DNA of 64,000 nt from Marinobacter zhanjiangensis (GTDB lineage Bacteria; Pseudomonadota; Gammaproteobacteria; Pseudomonadales; Oleiphilaceae): contig NZ_BMXV01000001.1 in the NCBI RefSeq assembly GCF_014651935.1, positions 620,001-684,000 on the forward strand. Direction: 5' to 3'. The notes beneath the pieces were generated by a model that ran no database searches, was not told the DNA's origin, and saw only the letters and a program-made list of their open reading frames with translations. The position numbers and the translations under genes are program-made. Positions 23,247 through 31,010 of this stretch are shown one piece after another. Position 1 is the stretch's first letter; the number at the start of each line of letters is the position of its first letter.

Positions 23247-23301
23247 CCGCAGACCGATTCCTGCACGGACTATCAGGCACGATATAAAGAGGCAAAGAAA
23301 A

Positions 23302-24360
23302 ATGCTCAATTGGGACGACGAACCGAACACCAAATCAGCGACCACCCAGACCGAAGGCCCCGCCCCGGTTAACGTCGACGATAAACGCGTCATCAATGGC
23401 GAAACCGACATCAACCAGTTGGCGCCATTCAAGTACCCCTGGGCCTGGGAGTACTTCATGAACGCCAACAAGAACCACTGGACGCCACTGGACGTCAACA
23501 TGGCCCAGGACGTCCACGACTACCATCACCGCCTCAACCCGGCGGAAAAACATGTCTACGAGAACGTGCTGGCCTACCTCACCACCTCCGACATCCTCGC
23601 CATGCGCAACATCGGCCTGGCGGTGATGGAAAAGATGAGCGCCCCGGAACTGCAGATCTACCAGGCCCGGCAGGTCTACGAGGAAGCCATGCACACCTGG
23701 GCCTACCAGCACTGCATCGAAACCCTCAACCTCGACCAGAGCGAAATCTACAACCGCTACCGCGTGGTGCCGGCAATCAACGGCAAGATCCAGGTGGCCA
23801 ACCGCCGCCTGGACGCCGCCATGCGCTCCGACCTGAACCTGCGCAACCGGGACGACCTGCACGAATTCGTCATGTCCTACCTGTTCTTCGCTGCCGTGTT
23901 CGAAGGTGCCTGGTTCTACAACGGCTTCAGCCCCATCTTCGCCCTGCAGCGCCGGGGCCTGATGCGCGGTACCGGCGAACAGCTTCAGTACATCTTGCGG
24001 GACGAAGCCATGCATTTCTCCTTCGGCCTGAAAGTGGTCAACCAGATTCTGGAAGAGGAAGACATCACCCTGGATCCCAAAGCCGTGCGGGAAATGTGGG
24101 ACGAATCCGAGGCCGCCGAAACTGCCTACGCCAACTACATCCTGCGGGACCCCATCCTGGGCTACTCGGCCGAATACCACAGCGAACAGTTCCGCTTCGT
24201 GGCCAATCGCCGGGCCAGAACCGTAGGCCTGGAAGAGCCCTTTCCGGGAGCGAAAAACGTTTCCCCCTGGCTGGATGAGCAGGCGACGATGCGCAAGGAA
24301 AAGAACTTCTTTGAGACGCGGGTGATCGAGTACCAGACCGGCACGCAGTTGGAGTGGTGA
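23302..24360 (+). CDS. nrdB: class I ribonucleotide reductase, beta (small) subunit
   Basis: NrdB carries the diiron-tyrosyl radical used by NrdA. The chosen ATG at 23302 has an AGAGG site and gives 352 residues (MLNWDDE...); upstream in-frame ATGs fall in the palindromic repeat. Iron ligands can be followed in AEKHVYENVLAYLTTSDI, RQVYEEAMHTWAYQHCIE (E128, H131) and ILRDEAMHFSFGLKV. Tyr135, aligned by eye with the radical Tyr122 of E. coli, is kept. The C-terminus (QTGTQLEW) is typical of the peptide that docks on NrdA. Confidence 0.97.
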   Translation: MLNWDDEPNTKSATTQTEGPAPVNVDDKRVINGETDINQLAPFKYPWAWEYFMNANKNHWTPLDVNMAQDVHDYHHRLNPAEKHVYENVLAYLTTSDILAMRNIGLAVMEKMSAPELQIYQARQVYEEAMHTWAYQHCIETLNLDQSEIYNRYRVVPAINGKIQVANRRLDAAMRSDLNLRNRDDLHEFVMSYLFFAAVFEGAWFYNGFSPIFALQRRGLMRGTGEQLQYILRDEAMHFSFGLKVVNQILEEEDITLDPKAVREMWDESEAAETAYANYILRDPILGYSAEYHSEQFRFVANRRARTVGLEEPFPGAKNVSPWLDEQATMRKEKNFFETRVIEYQTGTQLEW

Positions 24361-24468
24361 ACGGACGCAACGGGGCCAAGTGGTTAACAAGGGCCCGGTG
24401 GTTTAAGGGTTCTGGCGAACGGGAATCTGTGGTAACACTACCTCCCTGAATTCACTGCGTGAGACCCC

Positions 24469-25242
24469 ATGCCCAGATCCTTCTACCGCAGCGGGCCGGA
24501 CCATCGCGGCGGTGCCACCGTGACCTTCCTGGATGTGCGCCGTCGGTTCCAGTTCCGTACCGTCGAGATCGGCCGCTGGGTGACCGAACCGGAAAAACAG
24601 CGCAGCGCGACCCTGTTCTACGACGCCCTGTGCGACCTGATGACCATCCTGGGGGGCACGGAAACCCTGATTTCCCTGCGCGGCAACCTCGCCCTGCAAT
24701 ATGGCATCGGCGGTCAGCCGGGTGTGTCTGCCCACTACACACCGGCCACCCGCAGCTTCGCCCTGGCCAAGAATGCCGGACCGGGCAGTATTGCCCACGA
24801 ATGGTTCCACGCTTTCGACCACTACATCGCCGACAAGCTGTTTGAAGACACCCGCAAGGGCGAGTTTGGCTCCACCCTATGGCTGACTCGCGACAATGCC
24901 ATCAGCCACCCACTGAACGATCGTCTGCAAGCCTGCTACAAGACCATCCTGCTGAATGAAGCTGATACCGCTCCCAGTGAACTGTTCCGCCAGTCCGCCA
25001 AAGCTGACAAGGCAGCGGGTGTGCAGTATTTCAGCAGACCCGAGGAACTCTGCGCCCGGGCTTTCGAAGCGTTTGTGCAGGATGCAAACTGCAAGAACGA
25101 ATTCCTGGTGAAGGGCACCCGGGAATCTGAAGAAGCCAGGATGGGACTGTATCCACAGGGCGAACAGCGGGAGGCGGTCAAGAGTGCGTTCCTGGATTAC
25201 TTCTGCAATCTTGGTCGGGCATTACAGCGCACGGACGACTGA
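24469..25242 (+). CDS. CLCA_X-type protein with HExxH zinc-peptidase-like motif
   Basis: This 257-residue soluble protein has no signal peptide. It contains IAHEWFHAFDHYIAD, with H110, E111 and H114 forming an HExxH motif followed by a His/Asp-rich run, as in gluzincin-like metallopeptidases and in the large-polyvalent-domain family that includes this motif. From memory it resembles proteins labelled CLCA_X family in related marine and pseudomonad genomes. Further conserved-looking stretches are GIGGQPGVSAHYTP and YFSRPEELCARAFEAFVQD, where the Glu and Arg could complete the site. It stands alone between nrdB and a convergent ABC permease. The substrate is unknown. Confidence 0.7.
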   Translation: MPRSFYRSGPDHRGGATVTFLDVRRRFQFRTVEIGRWVTEPEKQRSATLFYDALCDLMTILGGTETLISLRGNLALQYGIGGQPGVSAHYTPATRSFALAKNAGPGSIAHEWFHAFDHYIADKLFEDTRKGEFGSTLWLTRDNAISHPLNDRLQACYKTILLNEADTAPSELFRQSAKADKAAGVQYFSRPEELCARAFEAFVQDANCKNEFLVKGTRESEEARMGLYPQGEQREAVKSAFLDYFCNLGRALQRTDD

Positions 25243-25315
25243 GAACCGGAATCAGGCGAACGCGTTCGCAAACGTCCGAACATCCGCCGGGCAAAGCGGG
25301 TAAGTCTCTGTCATC

Positions 25316-27874
25316 TCAACCATCCCGCAGTAGAAGGGCGGGATCAAGCCGCATTGCTCTCAGTGTTGGCACCAGGCCACCCAGCAGGGCGAGTAAACTG
25401 ACGGTGCCCGCAACCAGCGCGCCCAGCCACCACAGATCGCCTGCTGGCAGCTTCAGTGCGAGGGCCGCCAATGGCAGAGCGATCAGCGACCCGAGTGCCG
25501 TCGCGAAAATTGTTGCGAGTAAGGTCAGCAACCCCGTTTCAAGCAGCATGGATAGCCGGATGGCCTGATGCCTGGCACCGAGGCAGTGCAGCAGATTGGC
25601 CTCATACAGTTGTCGCCGGCGGCTGACACTCACCACGCTGGACAGCACCAGCAGGCTGGCCAAAAGGCTGACGGTAGCAACTGCGGAAAGACCGGCCGCC
25701 GCCTTGTTGAGCAGATTACCGGCTGTCTCGAGCCAGTCGGCGGTGCGCAGCGTGATCACGTTGGGGATGTTTCTTGCCAGCCATTGTTGCGATTCTTTTG
25801 CGGCGGCATCGCTTTGATAGACCGCGCCTACGTAACGCCCTATCAGTCCGTCCAGCGCGCCGACCTGGAGAACACCTTCGAACCAGAACCGGGTCTGAAG
25901 GCCTTTCTGCCGGTAGATGGCCTTTATTTCGACGGCAATGGTCTGGTTCTGAGCAGTAAACGCTATCTGGTCGCCGACACCCAGGCCGAGCTGATAGGCC
26001 TCCCGATCCTCCATAGCCATGAAGGCTGGCTCGCCCGCTGGCGCTGGTGACGTCCACCAGTTGCCTTCGACCAGTTCCAGACCTTCCGGATTGCCGGACA
26101 GATACGTGAGCTTGTATTCATCACCCATGGCCTCGCGCCTGGCTTGCGCATTGTCGGCGAGAACGTCTGCGATCGGTTCCTGGTTGATGGTTGCCAGGCG
26201 GGCACGAACCAGGGGCAAGAGTTCTGTCCTGCTGGCGGGATCAAGGGATTCAAGGCCGGACTCGAGCGATTCCATCTGATCGGGGAAAACCTCGTACAGA
26301 ATCAGCGCAGGTGATTCGGCCGGTATGGTCGTTTCCAGCGCTCGCAGCAGGGTGGCCACGATCAGGGTGCAAGCCACCACCAGGGTCAGCGCTGTGCCCA
26401 GGGAAAGCAGGGTTGCCCGCAACGGCGAGTCCGGCCTGTGGATATTGGCCAGCGCCAGCCTGCGGGCAAAGTGACGATCGGCAAAGCCGCCATTCTCCGC
26501 CGCTCTGGCACCACGGCGAAGCCCCTTGATCAGACCTTCCAGCAAACCCCAGAGCACAACAACCGCCAGCAGGAACAGGAATCCCAGTTGCGGTGAGGGC
26601 AACCAGAACAGGGTGGCACCGATATAAACTGCCAATAGCAGGTAGCTGGCTATCCGCCAGCTGCGAGGCTCATGGCTGGCGGCCTGCACCTGGCCCCTGA
26701 ACAGCCCGGCCGGTGACGCAGCCAGTGCCCGGGCCAGCGCCGGTAGCGCGAAGACATAGGCCGTCAGCACGGCAAACAGCCAGCTCAGGAGCAAGGGTAT
26801 AAACCACAGCCCCACCCAGTTTCCAGCCCCGGACATCGCAAAGGCATCGCCGGCCACGCTTATCGCCACGGCGGAGAGCCCCAGCCCGACTCCACCGCCG
26901 ATGAGGCCAGCCAGGCTGCCCAACATGCCGATCTGCAAAAGGTAGATGCCCACCAGGGGCTTACGACGCAGGCCCAGGGTCTGCAGCGTGGCAATGGTGC
27001 CCAGTTTTTCGTCCAGATAGGCATGGATGCTGTTGGCCACACCCAGGCCGCCAATGAACAGCGTGGTGAAGGCGATCAGGATGAGCGCCGTGGCAATCTG
27101 ATCAAGCCGCTCGGCAATCCGTTCGCTGCGCTCCGCGAAAGTGGTGGTGTCCCAGTTGGTATCGGGAAAAGCCTGTTCGAATTCTTCCAGCCAGACGTCC
27201 AGATCACGGTCAGTCTTCACCCGGTACTCGAAGTCGACGCGGCTGCCCGGCCGGATCAGTTCCGTTGCATCCAGCGCCTGCTCGGAAATCATGATCGGCA
27301 GGCCGCGCCAGTTGGCATTCAGGCGGCGATCCGGCTGGGCCTCAATAAGGCCGCTGATGCGAAAGGTTGCTGCGCCGATCTGAATCTGGTCGCCAACGGA
27401 CTGGCCCAGACGCTCCGCAAGCATGGGGTCGATGATGGCGCCCCAGAGACCGTTCTTGCGGGCATTGAGCTCGGCACGTGATTGGTCCGGCGTCAGCTTC
27501 AGCTCGCCGTAAAGTGGGTAGGCCGCGTCCGGAATCAGTATCTCGGCACTGAAAAAGCCTTCGCCGTTGCTGCCACTGACCATGGTGTCGAGCTCCCGCA
27601 CCAGCGAGATGCTACCGGTACGACCAACCCACTCAAGCACCTCATCAGGCAGGGGCTCACTGGCGTCAAGCTCGACGTCGCCACCAAGCAGCATGCGGGT
27701 ATCTGCCAGCAGGCTCTGCCCGATGACCCGGTAGAGGCTGGCCGTAGCCGCCACCAGGGTGACGCCAAGGATGAGGCAGGCGAGAAAGACCTTGAGCGCG
27801 GAGATGCGCGATCGCAGGTCGGTGACCGCGAATTGCAGCATCCAAAGCGACCTGGCAGCGGTGTCAGACTTCAT
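25316..27874 (-). CDS. FtsX-like ABC transporter permease (YbbP type)
   Basis: This 852-residue permease has the duplicated FtsX/MacB-like layout: a first membrane helix (FLACLILGVTLVAATASLY), a large periplasmic domain, a helix bundle near residues 270-450, a second periplasmic domain and C-terminal helices. This resembles E. coli YbbP and LolC/E-type permeases that extract or move envelope lipids and lipoproteins. The ATG at 27874 overlaps the upstream ATPase stop by 11 nt, so it is preferred over an ATG 20 codons earlier inside that gene. Partner is the ATPase just upstream. The adjacent tesA found in some species is absent. Confidence 0.88.
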   Translation of the reverse strand: MKSDTAARSLWMLQFAVTDLRSRISALKVFLACLILGVTLVAATASLYRVIGQSLLADTRMLLGGDVELDASEPLPDEVLEWVGRTGSISLVRELDTMVSGSNGEGFFSAEILIPDAAYPLYGELKLTPDQSRAELNARKNGLWGAIIDPMLAERLGQSVGDQIQIGAATFRISGLIEAQPDRRLNANWRGLPIMISEQALDATELIRPGSRVDFEYRVKTDRDLDVWLEEFEQAFPDTNWDTTTFAERSERIAERLDQIATALILIAFTTLFIGGLGVANSIHAYLDEKLGTIATLQTLGLRRKPLVGIYLLQIGMLGSLAGLIGGGVGLGLSAVAISVAGDAFAMSGAGNWVGLWFIPLLLSWLFAVLTAYVFALPALARALAASPAGLFRGQVQAASHEPRSWRIASYLLLAVYIGATLFWLPSPQLGFLFLLAVVVLWGLLEGLIKGLRRGARAAENGGFADRHFARRLALANIHRPDSPLRATLLSLGTALTLVVACTLIVATLLRALETTIPAESPALILYEVFPDQMESLESGLESLDPASRTELLPLVRARLATINQEPIADVLADNAQARREAMGDEYKLTYLSGNPEGLELVEGNWWTSPAPAGEPAFMAMEDREAYQLGLGVGDQIAFTAQNQTIAVEIKAIYRQKGLQTRFWFEGVLQVGALDGLIGRYVGAVYQSDAAAKESQQWLARNIPNVITLRTADWLETAGNLLNKAAAGLSAVATVSLLASLLVLSSVVSVSRRRQLYEANLLHCLGARHQAIRLSMLLETGLLTLLATIFATALGSLIALPLAALALKLPAGDLWWLGALVAGTVSLLALLGGLVPTLRAMRLDPALLLRDG

Positions 27875-28535
27875 AAAGGCGCCCGCCCTCCATCCTGACC
27901 CGGTGCTGGCAGCGCCCCGCAACACGCTCGTCATGGGTCACCAGGACCAGCGTGGACTTGCTTTCCTGGTGGAGATCGAATAGCAGTGTCAGTACTTTTT
28001 CGCCGGTTTCCTGGTCCAGGTTGCCGGTCGGCTCATCGCCCAGCAGCAGGCTAGGCTGGTGGACAAGAGCCCTGGCAATGGCGACACGCTGCTGCTCGCC
28101 GCCGGAGAGCTGTCCCGGGTAATGCTGCAGCCGATGGCTCAGGCCCACGGCGTCCAGCATTGCAAAGGCCTGCTCGCGGGCGCTCGCCTGCCCGGCAATT
28201 TCAAGTGGCAGGCTGACGTTACCCAGCGCGGTCAGACCGGGCAGCAAATGGAATGACTGGAAAATGATGCCAAGGTGTTCACTGCGCCAGTCGGCCAGGG
28301 TATTGGCATCCATGTCGCCAAGGCGCTGGCTGCCAACCAGGATCTCGCCCTTGTCCGGGCGCTGGAGGCCAGAGAGTAATAGCAGCAGGGAGGTTTTCCC
28401 GCTGCCAGACGGGCCGGTAATGGCCAGGGTCTCACCAGGTGGAACCTTGAGTGAGGCGTTGTTGAGCACCGCAACGGTACCTGACTCTGTCGGGTAGGCG
28501 AGGTGAATATCGCTCATCTGGACGCTGGTGGACAC
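27864..28535 (-). CDS. ABC transporter ATP-binding protein (LolD/YbbA type)
   Basis: This 223-residue ATPase belongs to the MacB/LolD class. It has Walker A GPSGSGKTSLLLLLSG, the Q-loop in IIFQSFHLLPGLTALGNVSLPLE, signature LSGGEQQRVAIARAL and Walker B LLLGDEPTGNLD. The GTG at 28535 follows an AAGGTG site; an ATG six codons in (28517) is an alternative. It heads a two-gene operon with the overlapping FtsX-type permease. The cargo is not evident. Confidence 0.9.
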   Translation of the reverse strand: MSTSVQMSDIHLAYPTESGTVAVLNNASLKVPPGETLAITGPSGSGKTSLLLLLSGLQRPDKGEILVGSQRLGDMDANTLADWRSEHLGIIFQSFHLLPGLTALGNVSLPLEIAGQASAREQAFAMLDAVGLSHRLQHYPGQLSGGEQQRVAIARALVHQPSLLLGDEPTGNLDQETGEKVLTLLFDLHQESKSTLVLVTHDERVAGRCQHRVRMEGGRLYEV

Positions 28536-28816
28536 AAGGGCACCTTTTTAGATGACGGAATTTTGCTTGCACGGGGGTTATCCATTCAGCAGACAACCGG
28601 TGGGCGAGTCAGAGTACGAGCGATCTTCCAGACTGGTGCACTGACTGTATGCGACTTGCAACGCCGTCTGCAACAGAGCCCGCATCCTGAAAGTCTGTCG
28701 CCTGGTGAAAGGAAAAGCAGAGAGTTGTACTGTGAAATGGGTACGCACCTTTTTTTATGGTATTTATGCGGTCCCAGGTTTTTAAATCGCCCCCATCTCA
28801 AAAATGGAGTCTATTC

Positions 28817-29194
28817 ATGCAGCCAAAAGACACGGTGGCGCAGTTCATCGCCGATACCCATGCCCATCGTTTTGATGAGGCAAAGGCCTTGCTGGTTGAG
28901 GAGGGGTTCGAGTTTGTGGGGCCGAATATGCGTTTCCTTGATCGGGATGACATGCTCTCCTACCAGTTCGGAATGGCGGCCATTCAGAAAGATCTTATCC
29001 TCCGTCAGCTCAGTGCCGACGGCGAGCACGTGTTCGCGATCCTGGATTACCGGACCAACTTCGAACCGATCGGGGATGTGCGACTTGCCGTCTGGTTTCG
29101 GGTCCGGAACGGCAGGATTCAGACGGTTGAAGCCTTCTATAATGCGGCAGTGGTAGAAAACATGCTGGGAGGCAACCTGCCTTCAGCGAACTGA
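28817..29194 (+). CDS. SnoaL/NTF2-like protein
   Basis: This 125-residue protein looks like the small alpha+beta barrel of the NTF2/SnoaL superfamily. It begins with helices (DTVAQFIADTHAHRFDEAKALL) and continues with beta strands such as EHVFAILDYRTNF and DVRLAVWFRVRNGRIQTVEAFYN. Proteins of this fold bind or isomerise small molecules, but no catalytic residue pattern can be assigned. GGAG 7-8 nt upstream supports the ATG at 28817. It is transcribed away from the ABC operon and stands about 80 nt before a MAPEG gene. Confidence 0.65.
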   Translation: MQPKDTVAQFIADTHAHRFDEAKALLVEEGFEFVGPNMRFLDRDDMLSYQFGMAAIQKDLILRQLSADGEHVFAILDYRTNFEPIGDVRLAVWFRVRNGRIQTVEAFYNAAVVENMLGGNLPSAN

Positions 29195-29272
29195 AAAAGA
29201 AAAATATCGGGTAATAGCCCCTGGTCGAAACAGACCTGTTGCCACAGCCTGGTGAGGAATCAAGGAGGAGTT

Positions 29273-29695
29273 ATGGATGAGGCCGTTTATTGGTACGCAG
29301 TAGCTTCAGTACTGCTGTTTTTGAAGATGTTTGCCACCTCGGCCTATCAGGGCTTTCATCGAATCACGAAGCTGACCTTTAAGTCCCCGGAAGATGCCGC
29401 TTTCGTGGGTCGTGAGCCCGCCAGAGAGGAACTGCCTCAAGTTCAGAGGGCGGCGAAAGCCTGGTTGAATGATCTCGAGAATATTCCCATTTTTCTGGGG
29501 CTGGGGGTTGCTTACGTTCTGGTTGGCGCGTCTCAGGGTCTGGCTCCCTGGCTCTTCCTGGTGTTTACGGCAGCCCGCTACCTGCACACAGTATTCTACC
29601 TCTGCGCCCTTCAGCCATGGCGAACGGTGGCGTTTGCGGTCGGTGTGGTGTGTATGGCCGTAATGAGCATTCAGATTGTGGCGGCAATTCTCTGA
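29273..29695 (+). CDS. MAPEG-family membrane protein
   Basis: This 140-residue, four-helix protein has the pattern of membrane-associated eicosanoid/glutathione enzymes: an N-terminal helix (YWYAVASVLLFLKMFATSAYQGF), a short loop with R.....P, and KAWLNDLENIPIFLGLGVAYVL followed by FTAARYLHTVFYLCALQPWR. The ENIP and AARYLH segments are hallmarks of the family. Members conjugate or reduce lipophilic peroxides with glutathione; the actual substrate here is unknown. A strong AGGAGG lies 5 nt before the ATG. Confidence 0.88.
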   Translation: MDEAVYWYAVASVLLFLKMFATSAYQGFHRITKLTFKSPEDAAFVGREPAREELPQVQRAAKAWLNDLENIPIFLGLGVAYVLVGASQGLAPWLFLVFTAARYLHTVFYLCALQPWRTVAFAVGVVCMAVMSIQIVAAIL

Positions 29696-29874
29696 CTAAC
29701 CCAGAGGTATAGTAAACATCACCTGGCCGACTGTTGACGCCTCATATCCATCGCGTTATTGCTGTCCACTGCAGGTGCCCGAAGCCGTGGCTGGCCAGAA
29801 GGCCAGCCCGGTAAAGTCACTCAAGCCGTTGCCAAAGACCGGTGCGGCTGAGCTTTCAGATGCGAGGAGAAGCA

Positions 29875-30138
29875 ATGAAGTGTCCAATATGTACTGACGA
29901 AAATCTGGTAATGGCTGATCGCCAGGGCATAGAAATCGACTATTGCCCGAAATGCCGGGGTGTTTGGCTGGACCGTGGAGAACTGGACAAGATCATTGAG
30001 CGGAGTTCGGTCCCGCAACAACCGCAATCCCAGCCCCAGGCCAGAGGGGACTACCGTGAGCCGCCCAGGCAATCCGGTAGTCATGGCTACCACAAAAAGA
30101 AGAAGGGTGGTCTGCTGGGAGAGCTCTTTGATTTCTAG
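29875..30138 (+). CDS. TFIIB-type zinc-ribbon protein
   Basis: This 87-residue protein has one zinc ribbon, MKCPICTDENLVM with YCPKCRGVWLDRGELDKIIE, matching the zf-TFIIB domain proteins common in bacteria. The second half is Pro/Gln-rich and then basic with HKKKKGGLLGELFDF at the end. An in-frame ATG at 29842 lacks a ribosome site, whereas GAGGAGA precedes 29875. Function is unknown; nucleic-acid or protein binding is suggested by the fold only. Confidence 0.82.
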   Translation: MKCPICTDENLVMADRQGIEIDYCPKCRGVWLDRGELDKIIERSSVPQQPQSQPQARGDYREPPRQSGSHGYHKKKKGGLLGELFDF

Positions 30139-30260
30139 CAGGTCATGGTCAACGCCGACGAAATAACACAGGCGGCCAAGTCCGTTCTGGCCTGATGGTC
30201 GCACACCGGGCGCCCCACGCTTGTCTACTTGAGCTTTGTTCCACCGGGCCGGCCCCGAGC

Positions 30261-30713
30261 CTATCTACCCACATCCCGCACATTCTCCATCACCACAAAG
30301 GTACTGGTCTGCAGCACATGGGGCAGTGCCGAGATCTGTTCGCCCAGCACCTGCCGGTATTCGGCCATGTTGCGGGTGCGCACCTTCAGCAGGTAGTCGA
30401 AGTTGCCCGCAATCATATGGCACTGCTCGACAGCGGCAATTTGCTGGACCGATTCGTTGAAGGCGGCCAGGGCCTTGCTGCTGGTGTCGTCCAGGGTGAG
30501 CTGGGCGAAGGCAATGTGGTTCAGGCCCAGCCGGGTCTGGTTCAGCAGGGCGGTGTAGCCGGTGATGTAACCCTGTTCCTCCAACCGACGCATGCGAACC
30601 TGGCACGGGGTCTTTGACAGGCCCACCCGGGAGGCCAGCTCGGTCACGGTGATGCGGGCATTCTTCTGCAACTCGCGCATGATGGAATGGTCAATTCGAT
30701 CTGGTTCGGCCAT
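30261..30713 (-). CDS. putR: Lrp/AsnC-family regulator, probably PutR
   Basis: This 150-residue regulator has an N-terminal winged helix (RIDHSIMRELQKNARITVTELASRVGLSKTPCQVRMRRLEEQGYI) and a C-terminal ligand-sensing RAM domain. It is divergent from putA, the arrangement seen for proline-responsive Lrp-type activators of proline dehydrogenase. GGGAGAA precedes the ATG at 30713. Several inverted repeats in the putR-putA interval are candidate operators. Confidence 0.88.
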   Translation of the reverse strand: MAEPDRIDHSIMRELQKNARITVTELASRVGLSKTPCQVRMRRLEEQGYITGYTALLNQTRLGLNHIAFAQLTLDDTSSKALAAFNESVQQIAAVEQCHMIAGNFDYLLKVRTRNMAEYRQVLGEQISALPHVLQTSTFVVMENVRDVGR

Positions 30714-30740
30714 CAGGTTCTCCCGCCGGGATTTGAAACC

Positions 30741-30889
30741 GGTTACGCAATTTCTGCGTAACCCGAAATAGGGTTCTAGACTGAAAGGGAAACAGGCTGC
30801 CCATGTGTACGTGTTAGGGGCATGTTGGTCATGCCTGGTTACCCTGATCAGATTATATGTCCTGTTTTTATCATATTTTGCAGGACATA
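30741..30889. promoter_or_regulatory. three inverted repeats in the putR-putA interval
   Basis: Three dyads occur within 150 nt: GGTTACGCA/TGCGTAACC at 30741-30763 (9 bp, 5-nt loop), GGCATG/CATGCC at 30819-30835, and TATGTCCTG/CAGGACATA at 30856-30889 (9 bp). Lrp-family octamers bind spaced sites of this sort, so they are candidate PutR operators. Assignment is by position and symmetry. Confidence 0.6.
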
Positions 30890-31010
30890 AAGGATGTTTT
30901 CATCGTTAGAAAGGGACGTTCATCTACAAATGTCAGGCTATACAGGAAAACCGTCTGTATGTGTCCCGGTAGAATGCCTGTCAGAGACAGTTGACGACGA
31001 GGTTACCGTT

